From assembly GCF_001812805.1 (NCBI RefSeq), contig NZ_KV810519.1, positions 100,573-164,572 of the forward strand: DNA of 64,000 nt. The letters run 5' to 3'. Position numbers and translations under genes: made by a program. Of this stretch, positions 44,796-56,456 are shown one piece after another. How positions within the stretch are numbered: the stretch's first letter is position 1; every line of letters starts with the position of its first letter. Below the pieces are notes generated by a model that was not told the DNA's origin, ran no database searches, and worked only from the letters and a program-made list of their open reading frames with translations. This DNA comes from Corynebacterium sp. HMSC078H07. GTDB taxonomy: Bacteria; Actinomycetota; Actinomycetes; Mycobacteriales; Mycobacteriaceae.

Positions 44796-46163
44796 CTATG
44801 TGATGGCTTTCACTAGTTTCTTCTGTTGTGGCTTGCGGCTGCGGTGAATGAGGATGACGTCGAGAACCAGAAACGCCGCGAGCGTAATTCCCAAAAGCGG
44901 CAGGAAGACGCCGACGGTGGCGGCGAATAATGCGCCCAACCCTGTGGTGGCCCATGAGAAGTGAGTCGTCGGGAGGAAGCGGGGGCGGCGCTTGTACCAC
45001 ATGTAGTAGCCCAGCACCACGAGGGCGGCGGTGGCGAGGCCCAGGGCGAGCAGCGCGATCTGCAGTGGCAGCCCGAACATGATTCCCATGTGGAGGTAGA
45101 TGCCCCAGCTGCTGAGCTTGCTAAACAGCGGCAGGCTGGAGAAAGGCTGGCGGTCGATGACCTCTCCGGTAGCGCCGTCTACGGAGACCGCGTCGGAGGT
45201 GGTGCGCCATTCCACCCAGCGTTCGCTGACTTGCCAGGCGGAGTGGGCGTCCTCTGGCGGGTATAGGCGTAGCGGTCCGGTGAGTCCTTCGGCGCGGCCG
45301 GTGGCGAGGACGCGCTCGGCCTCAGCTGCCACGCTCGCGCTTGACGACGCCCCTCCGGCCCCATGCCCTTCATGTCCTTCATGCCCGGTGTGCTCATGCG
45401 TTTCAGCGGTGGTGCCGGGGAGGGCAGTTTCGATGGGGGTGGCCTTCCAATGCATGCGCTCGACGAGGGAATCGACGTTGTCGCCGGCCAGACCCGACCA
45501 GGTGATGCCGGTGGCAGACAGGCCAAGCAGGCCGATGAAGATCCAGGCGCCGATGGTGGAATGCAGGCGGGTGGCTTTCCAGCGGGCGGAGCGCTTGGGC
45601 TGCTGCTGGGCGGCGTTTGCGGTTGCCTTGTTCTTCGGGCGGCGGCGAATCCACCACATATAAAGACCGCCGCAGGCCATGACCCACAACCACGAGGCGG
45701 CCAGCTCCGAGTAAAGCTCGCCGACCTTGCCCAGGTGGAAGCTTTCGTGCAGGGAGGAAATCCAGCGGCGCAGCGGCATCTCACCTAGGCCGGAGTAGGT
45801 GGGGTAGTCCCCGATGACCTTGGCGGTGGCGGGGTCGATGAAGACGGTGCGCTGGAGGCTCTCATCGATGCTGTCATCGGAGACAAGCACGCGTGTGGAA
45901 TCCGTCGGTGTCGTGGCTGGCCACACCTGTGTGACCGGCATGTCTGGGTGCTCGTTCTGTGCGGCCTGGATTTGTTCCTCCAAGCTCACTGGGTGCTCGA
46001 CCGCCGGAACGGTCATGACGTCGCGGTACACCACCTTCTCCAGGGAAGGCGCCACGGCATAAAGACAGCCGGTCAGGGCCGCGATGAGGATGAAGGGGCC
46101 GACGAACATGCCGCCGTAGAAGTGGATGCGTTGAATGAAGGATCGCAGAGCCGTCCGACTCAT
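44796..46163 (-). CDS. PepSY-associated membrane protein (PepSY_TM family)
   Basis: A 455-residue protein. The N-terminal membrane anchor (residues 15-37) is preceded by RSFIQRIHFYGGMFVGPFI, the diagnostic PepSY_TM opening. Extracytoplasmic PepSY segments occur at about 45-140 and 250-345, with membrane helices near 150-170, 205-225, 355-385 and 425-445. A His/Gly-rich stretch (HEHTGHEGHEGHGAGG, about residue 255) could bind metal. Such proteins often serve siderophore or heme-iron reduction; no DtxR box was recognised upstream. Confidence 0.82.
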   Translation of the reverse strand: MSRTALRSFIQRIHFYGGMFVGPFILIAALTGCLYAVAPSLEKVVYRDVMTVPAVEHPVSLEEQIQAAQNEHPDMPVTQVWPATTPTDSTRVLVSDDSIDESLQRTVFIDPATAKVIGDYPTYSGLGEMPLRRWISSLHESFHLGKVGELYSELAASWLWVMACGGLYMWWIRRRPKNKATANAAQQQPKRSARWKATRLHSTIGAWIFIGLLGLSATGITWSGLAGDNVDSLVERMHWKATPIETALPGTTAETHEHTGHEGHEGHGAGGASSSASVAAEAERVLATGRAEGLTGPLRLYPPEDAHSAWQVSERWVEWRTTSDAVSVDGATGEVIDRQPFSSLPLFSKLSSWGIYLHMGIMFGLPLQIALLALGLATAALVVLGYYMWYKRRPRFLPTTHFSWATTGLGALFAATVGVFLPLLGITLAAFLVLDVILIHRSRKPQQKKLVKAIT

Positions 46164-46196
46164 ATGTAGTGCTCTTTCGGGGTCTATCGATTAGGG

Positions 46197-46231
46197 CCCC
46201 TGCTGAACGCTCGCGGGGCGTTCAGGAGGGG
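46197..46231. ncRNA. Strong hairpin in the leader of the PepSY gene
   Basis: Arms 46197-46210 and 46218-46231 pair over 14 bp with one mismatch around a 7-nt loop. It lies 34 bp before the ATG of the PepSY gene, with no T-tract. Could be a leader attenuator or an operator. Confidence 0.4.
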
Positions 46232-46464
46232 CGATGGACAGGTGCTGATATCAACTGCACTAGTAGTCGGAGGCGATGGTTTCTCGGTTCCCGAAAATTG
46301 AAAAACTTTTTAACTAACTGAGATCTTCGGTCTCAAAAGGGTGAAACCCCGCGAGATAAGGCGTGAGAAGCAAGAAACAGTCAAGAAAAAGTCTTCGCAG
46401 CTCAACGGGTAAAAATGGCGTCGCGGAGTGCTGTTTTAGGCCTGTTTGTGGTTAATGAAGCAAG

Positions 46465-46508
46465 AAAAGACCGCCTCGAACTCCAGGGAGGAGACGAAGC
46501 GGTCTTTT
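46465..46508 (-). terminator. Terminator of icd
   Basis: AAAAGACCGC(C/T)TCG arms of 14 nt with one mismatch around a 16-nt loop; on the minus strand the stem ends in GGTCTTTTC. Starts 21 bp after the icd stop. Symmetric enough to act in both directions. Confidence 0.8.
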
Positions 46509-46528
46509 GTTAAGCGCCTAGCGCAGAA

Positions 46529-48724
<2,196 letters not shown>

Positions 48725-48727
48725 TTA

Positions 48728-48744
48728 GTTGAAAACTGTTCAAC
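48728..48744. promoter_or_regulatory. Inverted repeat just upstream of icd
   Basis: GTTGAA-AACTG-TTCAAC, perfect 6-bp arms, 16 bp before the icd ATG. Could be a regulator site or leader hairpin. In the same gap, TGTGA-N6-CCACC at 48788-48803 is a partial GlxR-like match (8 of 10) and is weaker evidence. Confidence 0.4.
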
Positions 48745-48894
48745 CTCACAGGATACCTGTCTTGTTATCGCCGCGTGGCGGCCCCCGTGTGACACGTACC
48801 ACCTGTGGGGGAGGTGTGTTGACTTGGCACAACCTGTCCGTCTGAGCTTACGAGCCCCGTAGGAGAAGTATTAAGGTCTGCCCACGTGAACCCG

Positions 48895-50136
48895 ATGAAG
48901 CCAGCCACTCGCATCAAACGCCGTCCCGTCCCGCGCCAGACGGAAATTTCCGCGTCGCGCCGCACCATCGTCATGATCGCCATGGCGTTGGGTGCCTTCG
49001 CCATCGGCACGACGGAATTTACGTCGATGGGTTTGCTCCCGCTCATCGCGGATGATTTCGGTATTACGGAAGATACGGCGTCGGTAGTCATCTCCGTCTA
49101 CGCGCTTGGTGTCGTCGTGGGCGCGCCGGTCATCGCGGCACTCACGGGCAAGCTCCCGCGCCGCCGCCTGATTATCCTGCTCATTGGCTTTCTGCTCGTA
49201 GGCAATCTGCTCACGGCCGTGGCGCCCAATTATGGAGTCCTCCTCGCGGCTCGTTTCATCGCCGGTCTACCGCACGGCGCGTACTTCTCCGTAGCTAACC
49301 TGGCGGCGGTTTCGATGGCTCCACCGGGCCGTCAGGGGTTTGCCATGTCGATGGTCGGCATGGGCCTGTCCGTTGCCACCGTGATTGGTGTGCCAGCAGC
49401 CCAGGCGTTGGGCCAAGAGTTGGGCTGGCATGCGGCGTACTTCCTAGTCGTGGCCATCGCGGGGATGACGATGGTGCTGCTCTTTTTCCTCTTCCCGCAC
49501 ATGACGCGTATGCCGCAAACGGATATGTTTACTGAGCTTGGCGCGCTGAAAAACAGCCAGGTCCTGCTCACCGTATTCCTTGGCACCGTGGGTTTCGGCG
49601 GTATGTTTGCTGTCTATACCTACATCACGTGGACCATGACGGAGGTCGCCGGCATGGACCCGAGCCACACGTGGCTTGTGCTCATGGCGTATGGCATCGG
49701 CATGACCACCGGTAACGTCGCCGGCGGTTGGTTGGCGGACCGCAACCTGGAATTCGGCATCATTTTTGCGCTTATCTGCATGGTTGGTGTGTCCGTGACC
49801 TTCTACTTCGTGGCGCACAACGCGTGGGCGGGCACAATTGTCTTCGGCGTCTTGGCCTTCTTTGGTTCCATCCTCGTGCCGTCGCTGCAGCTGCGTCTGG
49901 TTAACGTGGCGGGGGATGCGCAGACCCTCGCGGCGGCGTTGAACCAGTCTGCCCTCAACATCGCGAATGCGGCCGGCGCTGCCATTGCTGGAGTGGTCGT
50001 GGGCGCGGGCTACTCCTATAACTCCACCGCGCTGGCGGGCGCTGCTCTGGCAGTGTCCGGCATTCTTACCTGGTTTGTCACCATGTGGGACAAGCGCCGC
50101 CTGGGCCCTTCCGTAAAGATCATCGAACACCGTTAG
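48895..50136 (+). CDS. MFS drug/sugar efflux transporter (DHA1 family)
   Basis: A 413-residue, twelve-helix permease. The motif-A loop between helices 2 and 3 reads GKLPRRRLI, and helix 4 RFIAGLPHGAYFSVA is the pattern of the AraJ/PbuE-like DHA1 branch. The ATG at 48895 (MKPATRIKRR) gives a basic N-terminal cytoplasmic tail; a GTG nine bases upstream is possible. Substrate unknown. Confidence 0.88.
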   Translation: MKPATRIKRRPVPRQTEISASRRTIVMIAMALGAFAIGTTEFTSMGLLPLIADDFGITEDTASVVISVYALGVVVGAPVIAALTGKLPRRRLIILLIGFLLVGNLLTAVAPNYGVLLAARFIAGLPHGAYFSVANLAAVSMAPPGRQGFAMSMVGMGLSVATVIGVPAAQALGQELGWHAAYFLVVAIAGMTMVLLFFLFPHMTRMPQTDMFTELGALKNSQVLLTVFLGTVGFGGMFAVYTYITWTMTEVAGMDPSHTWLVLMAYGIGMTTGNVAGGWLADRNLEFGIIFALICMVGVSVTFYFVAHNAWAGTIVFGVLAFFGSILVPSLQLRLVNVAGDAQTLAAALNQSALNIANAAGAAIAGVVVGAGYSYNSTALAGAALAVSGILTWFVTMWDKRRLGPSVKIIEHR

Positions 50137-50146
50137 ACTGACCGGC

Positions 50147-51046
50147 ATGAGTTTCACCATCGCCTCAATCAACGTCAATGGCATCCGCGCGGCCTGCAAA
50201 CAGCGCAATGACGACAACCCCGGTATGAATGCGTGGCTGGAGACCACGCCTGCCGACGTCGTCCTTATGCAGGAGGTGCGCGCCAACCCCGAGCAGACCC
50301 AGAAGGCCCTGGCCCCAGCCCTGGAGGCTGGATGGAACCTGGTTCAGGCCGAATCCGCCGCGAAGGGTCGTGCGGGCGTGGGCATCCTATCGAAGCATGC
50401 GCTTGGCGACGTCTCCGTGGGCTTCGGCTCCTTCGCCGAATCCGGCCGTTTCATCGCCGCCACCGTGGAAGGTGTCCGCGTGGCTTCTTTGTACCTGCCT
50501 TCCGGTGATGTGGATTCCCCGAAGCAGGATGAAAAGTACCTCTTCTTGGATGAGTTCTCTGAGGTTTTGGATGACATGGCTGAGGCCTACCCGGAGGCCG
50601 TCATCGGTGGCGACTGGAACATCTGCCACCGTGCCCAGGACTTGAAGAACAACAAGGCCAACGAGAAGAAGTCCGGCCACCTGCCGGAGGAGCGCGCCTT
50701 CATGGACCGCGTCTTTGGCTCCTTCCCAGATGCTGAACCCCAGGCTAAGAAGGGGCTCGGGGACTGGCTCGGCGTGGTGGACTATGACGCGAAGACCACG
50801 TGGGAGGCGACTGCGGACCCGCAGTGGTTTGACGTCGCCAGGCGCCTGCACCCGGAGGCGGACGGGCCCTACACGTGGTGGACCTACCGCGGCCAGGCCT
50901 TCAACAACGACGCCGGGTGGCGCATTGACTATCAGGCCGCCACGAAGGCCATGCTGGAGCGCGCACAGCGCACCTGGGTGGAGAAGGCACCGACGGTGGA
51001 GCAGCGCTGGTCTGACCACTCTCCGCTTCTCGTCGAGTATAAGTAG
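50147..51046 (+). CDS. xth: Exodeoxyribonuclease III / AP endonuclease
   Basis: A 299-residue EEP-fold nuclease acting in base-excision repair. Motifs: ASINVNGIRAA, LMQEVRA with the metal-binding Glu, VIGGDWNICH, and RIDYQAATKAM followed by SDHSPLLVEY with the catalytic Asp-His. It starts 10 bp after the MFS gene, possibly the same transcript. Confidence 0.93.
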   Translation: MSFTIASINVNGIRAACKQRNDDNPGMNAWLETTPADVVLMQEVRANPEQTQKALAPALEAGWNLVQAESAAKGRAGVGILSKHALGDVSVGFGSFAESGRFIAATVEGVRVASLYLPSGDVDSPKQDEKYLFLDEFSEVLDDMAEAYPEAVIGGDWNICHRAQDLKNNKANEKKSGHLPEERAFMDRVFGSFPDAEPQAKKGLGDWLGVVDYDAKTTWEATADPQWFDVARRLHPEADGPYTWWTYRGQAFNNDAGWRIDYQAATKAMLERAQRTWVEKAPTVEQRWSDHSPLLVEYK

Positions 51047-51110
51047 CCGAATACAAGTAGTGGTACGATAAGTCCGAATTAACGTCCTTTCTATATCGCA
51101 GGAGATGCTC

Positions 51111-51302
51111 ATGACCCGCGCACTCATCTTTTTTGTCCTCGGCGCAATTCTGCTCGCCCTGGGTATCTGGTGGTGGACCATTGTTGGCCCGTCCTTCGCC
51201 TTCCTTGGACCGATTGTCCTCCAGGGCGTCGGTGGTGCATTCATGGTGGCCGGTTTCGCGGTCATGATGGACGTTATTAGCCCGACCTCCCGCAAGATTT
51301 AA
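51111..51302 (+). CDS. Small two-helix membrane protein
   Basis: A 63-residue protein with two hydrophobic helices (about residues 3-24 and 28-52) and a polar C-terminus. The ATG at 51111 is chosen because AGGAG ends 6 nt upstream; the ATG at 51105 touches that site. Function unknown; found between xth and trpS. Confidence 0.7.
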   Translation: MTRALIFFVLGAILLALGIWWWTIVGPSFAFLGPIVLQGVGGAFMVAGFAVMMDVISPTSRKI

Positions 51303-51343
51303 GGCCCACAACGCCGCGCGGAGGCGGCGGCAGAGTAGAGTAG

Positions 51344-52384
<1,041 letters not shown>

Positions 52385-52430
52385 GTTGGTTAGCATGTGA
52401 GGGACGTTTAATAGACAACATAAAAGGGGT

Positions 52431-53519
52431 GTGCCCGTGGCACCAACGACACGCACTGATGAGAAGAAGACCGATGAATACGGTATCGAGCGCGCGCACG
52501 CTGATGAACCGGGTGCGGTAGACAAGGCCCGTGAGAAGTCTGGCTTCATCGACCACATTATGAAGATGCTGGACCGCTACGGCAGCCAAGGCGGCAATCA
52601 GTTTGCCGCGGGTATCACCTACTTCTCGGTTCTGGCTATCTTCCCGATTTTCATGCTCGTTGTCGCCGGTGCGGCTACGGTGCTGGCCAACCGCCCAGAC
52701 TTGATGCAGCAGCTGGAAGAACAGATTGCCAACTCTGTTTCGGGTGATCTCGGTGATTCCATAACTGAGCTGCTGAAGACGGCCATTGATAAGCGCGGTG
52801 CCATGTACGGCATCGGTGGTCTGACCACCCTGTGGTCCGGATTGGGCTGGATGAACAACCTGCGCATCGGTATTTCTGCAATGTGGATGCAGGATCCTAC
52901 TGACGCTCCTGGCAACTTTGTGACCAAGAAGCTCAGCGACCTGCTGGGTCTTATCGGTCTGCTTGTCGCCTTGGTGATTGCATTCGGCGTTACCGCGGCT
53001 GGTTCTTCTGGTTTGACCCAGAAGGTCTTTGAATGGGTAGGTATTGATGCCTTCCCAGGCATGGATGCAGTGCTTGTTGTGGCCGGTATTGTCATTGGCC
53101 TCATCGCGAACTTCTTCGTCTTCTGGTGGATGGTGGCCTTCCTGCCACGCACCAAGGTGCCCACCAAGTCTGGTCTTATCGGTGCGCTTATCGGCGCTGT
53201 GATCTTTGAGGTCCTGAAGCAGCTGTCCACCGTCATCATGTCTTCGGCGACTGGCAACCCGGCGGGCGCAGTCTTTGGACCGGTCATCGTCCTCATGGTT
53301 GTCATGTACCTGGTGTGGCGCGTCGTGCTCTACGTATCTGCCTGGACCGCCACCACCGAGGAATCCCTTGAGCTGCTCGAGCCGCCAGTCCCAGCCCAGG
53401 CAGTCATCCGCGTACGCAACGAAATCAAGAAGGGCCCGAACACGGGCGTAACCCTGGGCGCAGGTGCTGCCCTGGGTGCGGTTGCTGCCAGCGCTGTGGC
53501 CCTGCTGCGTCGAAAGTAG
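52431..53519 (+). CDS. YihY/BrkB family inner-membrane protein
   Basis: A 362-residue protein with six membrane helices. The family block GNQFAAGITYFSVLAIFPIFML starts the first helix. Acidic N-terminal and short basic C-terminal tails are cytoplasmic. Formerly called RNase BN, now thought a transporter-like protein of unknown substrate. GTG at 52431 or 52437; the second has better spacing to AAAAGGGG. Confidence 0.85.
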   Translation: MPVAPTTRTDEKKTDEYGIERAHADEPGAVDKAREKSGFIDHIMKMLDRYGSQGGNQFAAGITYFSVLAIFPIFMLVVAGAATVLANRPDLMQQLEEQIANSVSGDLGDSITELLKTAIDKRGAMYGIGGLTTLWSGLGWMNNLRIGISAMWMQDPTDAPGNFVTKKLSDLLGLIGLLVALVIAFGVTAAGSSGLTQKVFEWVGIDAFPGMDAVLVVAGIVIGLIANFFVFWWMVAFLPRTKVPTKSGLIGALIGAVIFEVLKQLSTVIMSSATGNPAGAVFGPVIVLMVVMYLVWRVVLYVSAWTATTEESLELLEPPVPAQAVIRVRNEIKKGPNTGVTLGAGAALGAVAASAVALLRRK

Positions 53520-53523
53520 GCTT

Positions 53524-54333
53524 GTGCTTCCCGAAACCCCTGCACCGAACCTGTATACCCACTTCACCCTGGACCCGCAGGCGACGTCGAACGACCTTGG
53601 CGTGCAGCTCGCGGCTGCCGACGCCAACCTAGAAGACATCGGCTACATCCCCGAGGATGTCGAGCGCCAAGAGATAGCGGTGGCCGCCCGCATTCTGTGC
53701 GAGCCGTCGTCCCGCGCCACCTACGATCAGGGCCTTGAGAGCGGGCGCCAGCCAACGTGGCGCCAACTGGAAGAGTTCGCGGAAACGGGGCGCTGGCGCA
53801 CTGAAGCTTCGAGTACAGACGCTTCGAGTACAGAAGCTTCCAGCGCAGAGAGCTTTAGCCCCGAATCTCAGCCTGTTTCTGTCGACCCCAGCCCGGCTCC
53901 GTCTCAGGACTCCCAGCGCGCTACCCCCGGCAACCGCGTGCTTATGGCGATTCTCGATTACATCATTGCAGCCGTCGTCGTCTCAGCCGTCGTGAGCTTC
54001 GGCCTCTCTGATCCCAATGCGCACGCCGCCCTCGTGATGGGCGCGTCCAGCCTGTTTACCGTGGCCTACTACCTTGTCTCCGAGGTCTACCTCGGTGCCA
54101 CGCCCGCAAAGCTGATCGCTGGTTATACCGTCCGTGATGTGACAACACACAAGAATCTCACCTGGCAACAGAGCATTAAGCGCAACTGGTGGCGTGTGGC
54201 CTCCCTCGTGCCGCTCATTGGACCACTTGTGGCTTTGGTTGGCGCGCTTTACGTGGTCACCACCATTGGCCCTAAGAACGCGCTGCGCGGCCAGCACGAC
54301 ATCATGGCTAACGCCGAAGTAGTGAAAAAGTAG
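53524..54333 (+). CDS. RDD-domain membrane protein with J-like N-terminal region
   Basis: A 269-residue protein. Residues 1-75 (YTHFTLDPQATSNDLG to SRATYDQGLESG) look like a degenerate J-type module. A Ser/Glu/Pro-rich linker with SSTDASSTEASS repeats follows to about residue 135. The RDD domain (about 138-265) has GNRVLMAILDYIIAA and GATPAKLIAGYTVRD. The start GTG at 53524, 5 bp after brkB, is chosen because upstream in-frame sequence overlaps brkB. It overlaps the convergent carboxypeptidase gene by 26 bp. Confidence 0.8.
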   Translation: MLPETPAPNLYTHFTLDPQATSNDLGVQLAAADANLEDIGYIPEDVERQEIAVAARILCEPSSRATYDQGLESGRQPTWRQLEEFAETGRWRTEASSTDASSTEASSAESFSPESQPVSVDPSPAPSQDSQRATPGNRVLMAILDYIIAAVVVSAVVSFGLSDPNAHAALVMGASSLFTVAYYLVSEVYLGATPAKLIAGYTVRDVTTHKNLTWQQSIKRNWWRVASLVPLIGPLVALVGALYVVTTIGPKNALRGQHDIMANAEVVKK

Positions 54334-55534
54334 CCACGACCACCACGAGCAAGGCGACGAGCCCCGCCACCATCCAACCGATCCAGCCCTGCGAGTCCTC
54401 GAACGATGAGGATGAGCGGGGCTGAGTCGTTGCTGGGGCCTCGGTAGAGGTAGGCGGAGTGGGTGTCGGAACGACTGTCGTTTCCTCAGCCGCCTGCGCT
54501 GAGAAATCCTCCAGCTGGCCTACGCCATGGCCGGGGGTGACGGTGTAGGATTCGTCGAGAAGCATCTGCGCCTGCTCCCACGCCCTAAAGCCGTGATCGA
54601 CGGTGGTGTCCAGGATGACGGCCTGGAGGCGGCGCCCGTCGCGATCAATGGCACCGACGAAGGTGTGCTGTGCGTCCTCGGTATAGCCGGTCTTGCCGCC
54701 GATGCCATCGGGATCATTGAGGTAGAGCCCGTTGTCATTCCAGAGTTCGTAACCGGGCATCTCGCCCCAGCCGGGAAAATCCACGTGTTCGGTGTCGACG
54801 ATGCGCGCAAAGGTGTCATTGGCAAAAGCCTCGCGATAGATGAGCGAGATATCCGCGGCAGACGTCGACATTCCCGCGGCATCGAGCCCCGAGTAACTCG
54901 CCGCGACGGTGGAGCGCGTGCCAATCTCGCGAGCCTTCTCATTCACCTTACGGAGGGCGTCCTCGTCGCCACCCAGCGCGGTTGCGAGGGCATGGGCGGC
55001 ATCGTTGCCTGAGGCCATGAGCAGGCCCTGCAACAGTTGCTCCACCGTGTAGGTGCCCTCCGGCCCAATGCCAACGGCGGAACCTTCGACAGAAGCGTCT
55101 TCCATCGTGGCGGTAATGCGCTGGTCTAACGGGAGCTCCTCAATCACCACGAGCGCCAGCAGGGCTTTGATGATTGAGGCTGGGCGGTAGCGCCCATTGG
55201 GGTCCTTCATCGCGATGATCTCACCCGAGTCAAGGTCACTGACCATCCAGGCTGAGGCCACAACGTCTTTGTTGACCTTAAAACCACGCGGCGCCGTGAC
55301 CCCGCAGGCGGCGCCGTCCACTGGCGGCAGGGGAGTAGGCGTGGCCTGGCCGGGGGCGAGCTCCTCAGAGGTCGTGCTCGGTTCGGCCGGGACGAGCGAG
55401 TGCGGGCAGGAATCAGTATCGGGTGCTGTGGTACGGGTGGGCAGGGACGATGATGTCTCGTCGGATTCCTCCGCGTACGCCGGTGGGGTGATGAGCAGCG
55501 TGAGGGTAGCGATAAGCGCGAAGACATGTTTCAT
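54308..55534 (-). CDS. D-alanyl-D-alanine carboxypeptidase (S11 family)
   Basis: A 408-residue secreted penicillin-binding protein trimming peptidoglycan stem peptides. Signal peptide (residues 1-20), Ser/Thr/Pro-rich linker, then the catalytic domain with SxxK in RPASIIKALL, SxN in MASGNDAAHA and KTG in GGKTGYTEDAQ. A C-terminal proline/threonine spacer precedes one membrane helix (about 380-402), an unusual C-anchored form typical of actinobacteria. The ATG at 55534 gives a clean signal peptide. Confidence 0.92.
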   Translation of the reverse strand: MKHVFALIATLTLLITPPAYAEESDETSSSLPTRTTAPDTDSCPHSLVPAEPSTTSEELAPGQATPTPLPPVDGAACGVTAPRGFKVNKDVVASAWMVSDLDSGEIIAMKDPNGRYRPASIIKALLALVVIEELPLDQRITATMEDASVEGSAVGIGPEGTYTVEQLLQGLLMASGNDAAHALATALGGDEDALRKVNEKAREIGTRSTVAASYSGLDAAGMSTSAADISLIYREAFANDTFARIVDTEHVDFPGWGEMPGYELWNDNGLYLNDPDGIGGKTGYTEDAQHTFVGAIDRDGRRLQAVILDTTVDHGFRAWEQAQMLLDESYTVTPGHGVGQLEDFSAQAAEETTVVPTPTPPTSTEAPATTQPRSSSSFEDSQGWIGWMVAGLVALLVVVVATFSLLRR

Positions 55535-55573
55535 AACGTGCTTAATCCTAGACCCCGTCCTAGGATGAACCCC

Positions 55574-56434
55574 ATGCATGACGCACCTTTGATTAGCCCC
55601 GAAAACAAGGACTCTGGAGCCGAAATTTTCGCCTCCCTGCCCAAGGTCACGCTGTTCGTACAGCTGCCGGCGGATGCTTCCACCCCGGAGGAGCTGCGCG
55701 CGGCCACTCGTTCCGTGGTGCAGGCGCTTGTCGACGACCACGTGGTCTACGCCGAACTCCGCCTCCCCGCCGACTCGTTCCCCTTCTCACGCGATGAGGC
55801 CCTGGCGGCAGCCGCTCAAGGTCTTGAGGTGCCGGGGATCGATGCGCGATTGGTTGTGCACGGAGAATCCTCCGAGCATGCGGCGGGTGTAGTCCTAAGC
55901 GATTTCACGAAGGCCCCGGCGCTGCGCGAGGAGTTCATTCCGTGGGAGTTCGATGCTGCGTCTTATGACGACGCGGTGGCTGCCGTGCGTGCGGGTGCCA
56001 CCCGCCTTGTTCACGCGACGGATCTCATTGATGATTTCAGCGCTGACCTTGATGGTGTTCGCCCGGGTAAGGCGTCGGCATGGGTACGTGATCGCCGCAT
56101 TGCTCTGACTTTCGCGCCCCTTGAGGAGCTTCCGGCCGAGGAGCTCGCCGACCACCCCCTGCCGCTTTTGCAGCAGCTCGGCTTCACCTGCACCGTCGCG
56201 GGCGACAAGCTCAGCGATGTCTTCGTGGCGCTCAGTGAGACCTTTGGTTACGGCCTGGAGGAGTTCTTCGACCTGACCATCAAGGCCATCGAGAACTCCT
56301 TCGCTAGTGAGGAGGACCGTCAGCGCCTCATCGAAGAGGAAATCCTGCCCGCATATGAAGACCTCGCGGACCCGGAGTTTGCTGAAGACGCTGACGTTGC
56401 AGACGACGAAGAAGACCTCTCCGCCGCTGACTAG
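55574..56434 (+). CDS. Adenosine-deaminase-like protein, probable pseudoenzyme
   Basis: A 286-residue protein aligning along adenosine deaminase landmarks. It opens LPKVTLFVQLPAD where ADA has LPKVELHLHLDG, so the metal-binding HxH is lost. It then has VVYAELRLPAD (ADA VVYAEVRF), RLVHATDLIDDF (ADA RIGHG), HPLPLLQQLGFTCTVAGDKLSD (ADA TVNTDD region) and ETFGYGLEEFFDLTIKAIENSF. The C-terminus is strongly acidic. Without zinc ligands deamination is unlikely. Start at 55574 fits the AGGA ribosome site; 55565 is an alternative. Divergent from the carboxypeptidase. Confidence 0.75.
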   Translation: MHDAPLISPENKDSGAEIFASLPKVTLFVQLPADASTPEELRAATRSVVQALVDDHVVYAELRLPADSFPFSRDEALAAAAQGLEVPGIDARLVVHGESSEHAAGVVLSDFTKAPALREEFIPWEFDAASYDDAVAAVRAGATRLVHATDLIDDFSADLDGVRPGKASAWVRDRRIALTFAPLEELPAEELADHPLPLLQQLGFTCTVAGDKLSDVFVALSETFGYGLEEFFDLTIKAIENSFASEEDRQRLIEEEILPAYEDLADPEFAEDADVADDEEDLSAAD

Positions 56435-56456
56435 GCGCTGATTAACGAGGCGCTCA

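Larger units (their letters stand above)
46164..46528. other. 365-bp intergenic region between PepSY gene and icd
   Basis: Holds the 14-bp-stem hairpin at 46197-46231, a small stem TGAGATC/GGTCTCA around 46319-46335, an AT-rich stretch near 46290-46320 and the icd terminator at its icd end. No reading frame, tRNA or recognised riboswitch seen. Confidence 0.5.

Noticed and set aside
48788..48803. GlxR (cAMP receptor) site between icd and the MFS gene
   Set aside because: TGTGA is exact but the second half is CCACC; a partial match of this size is likely by chance in a promoter region.
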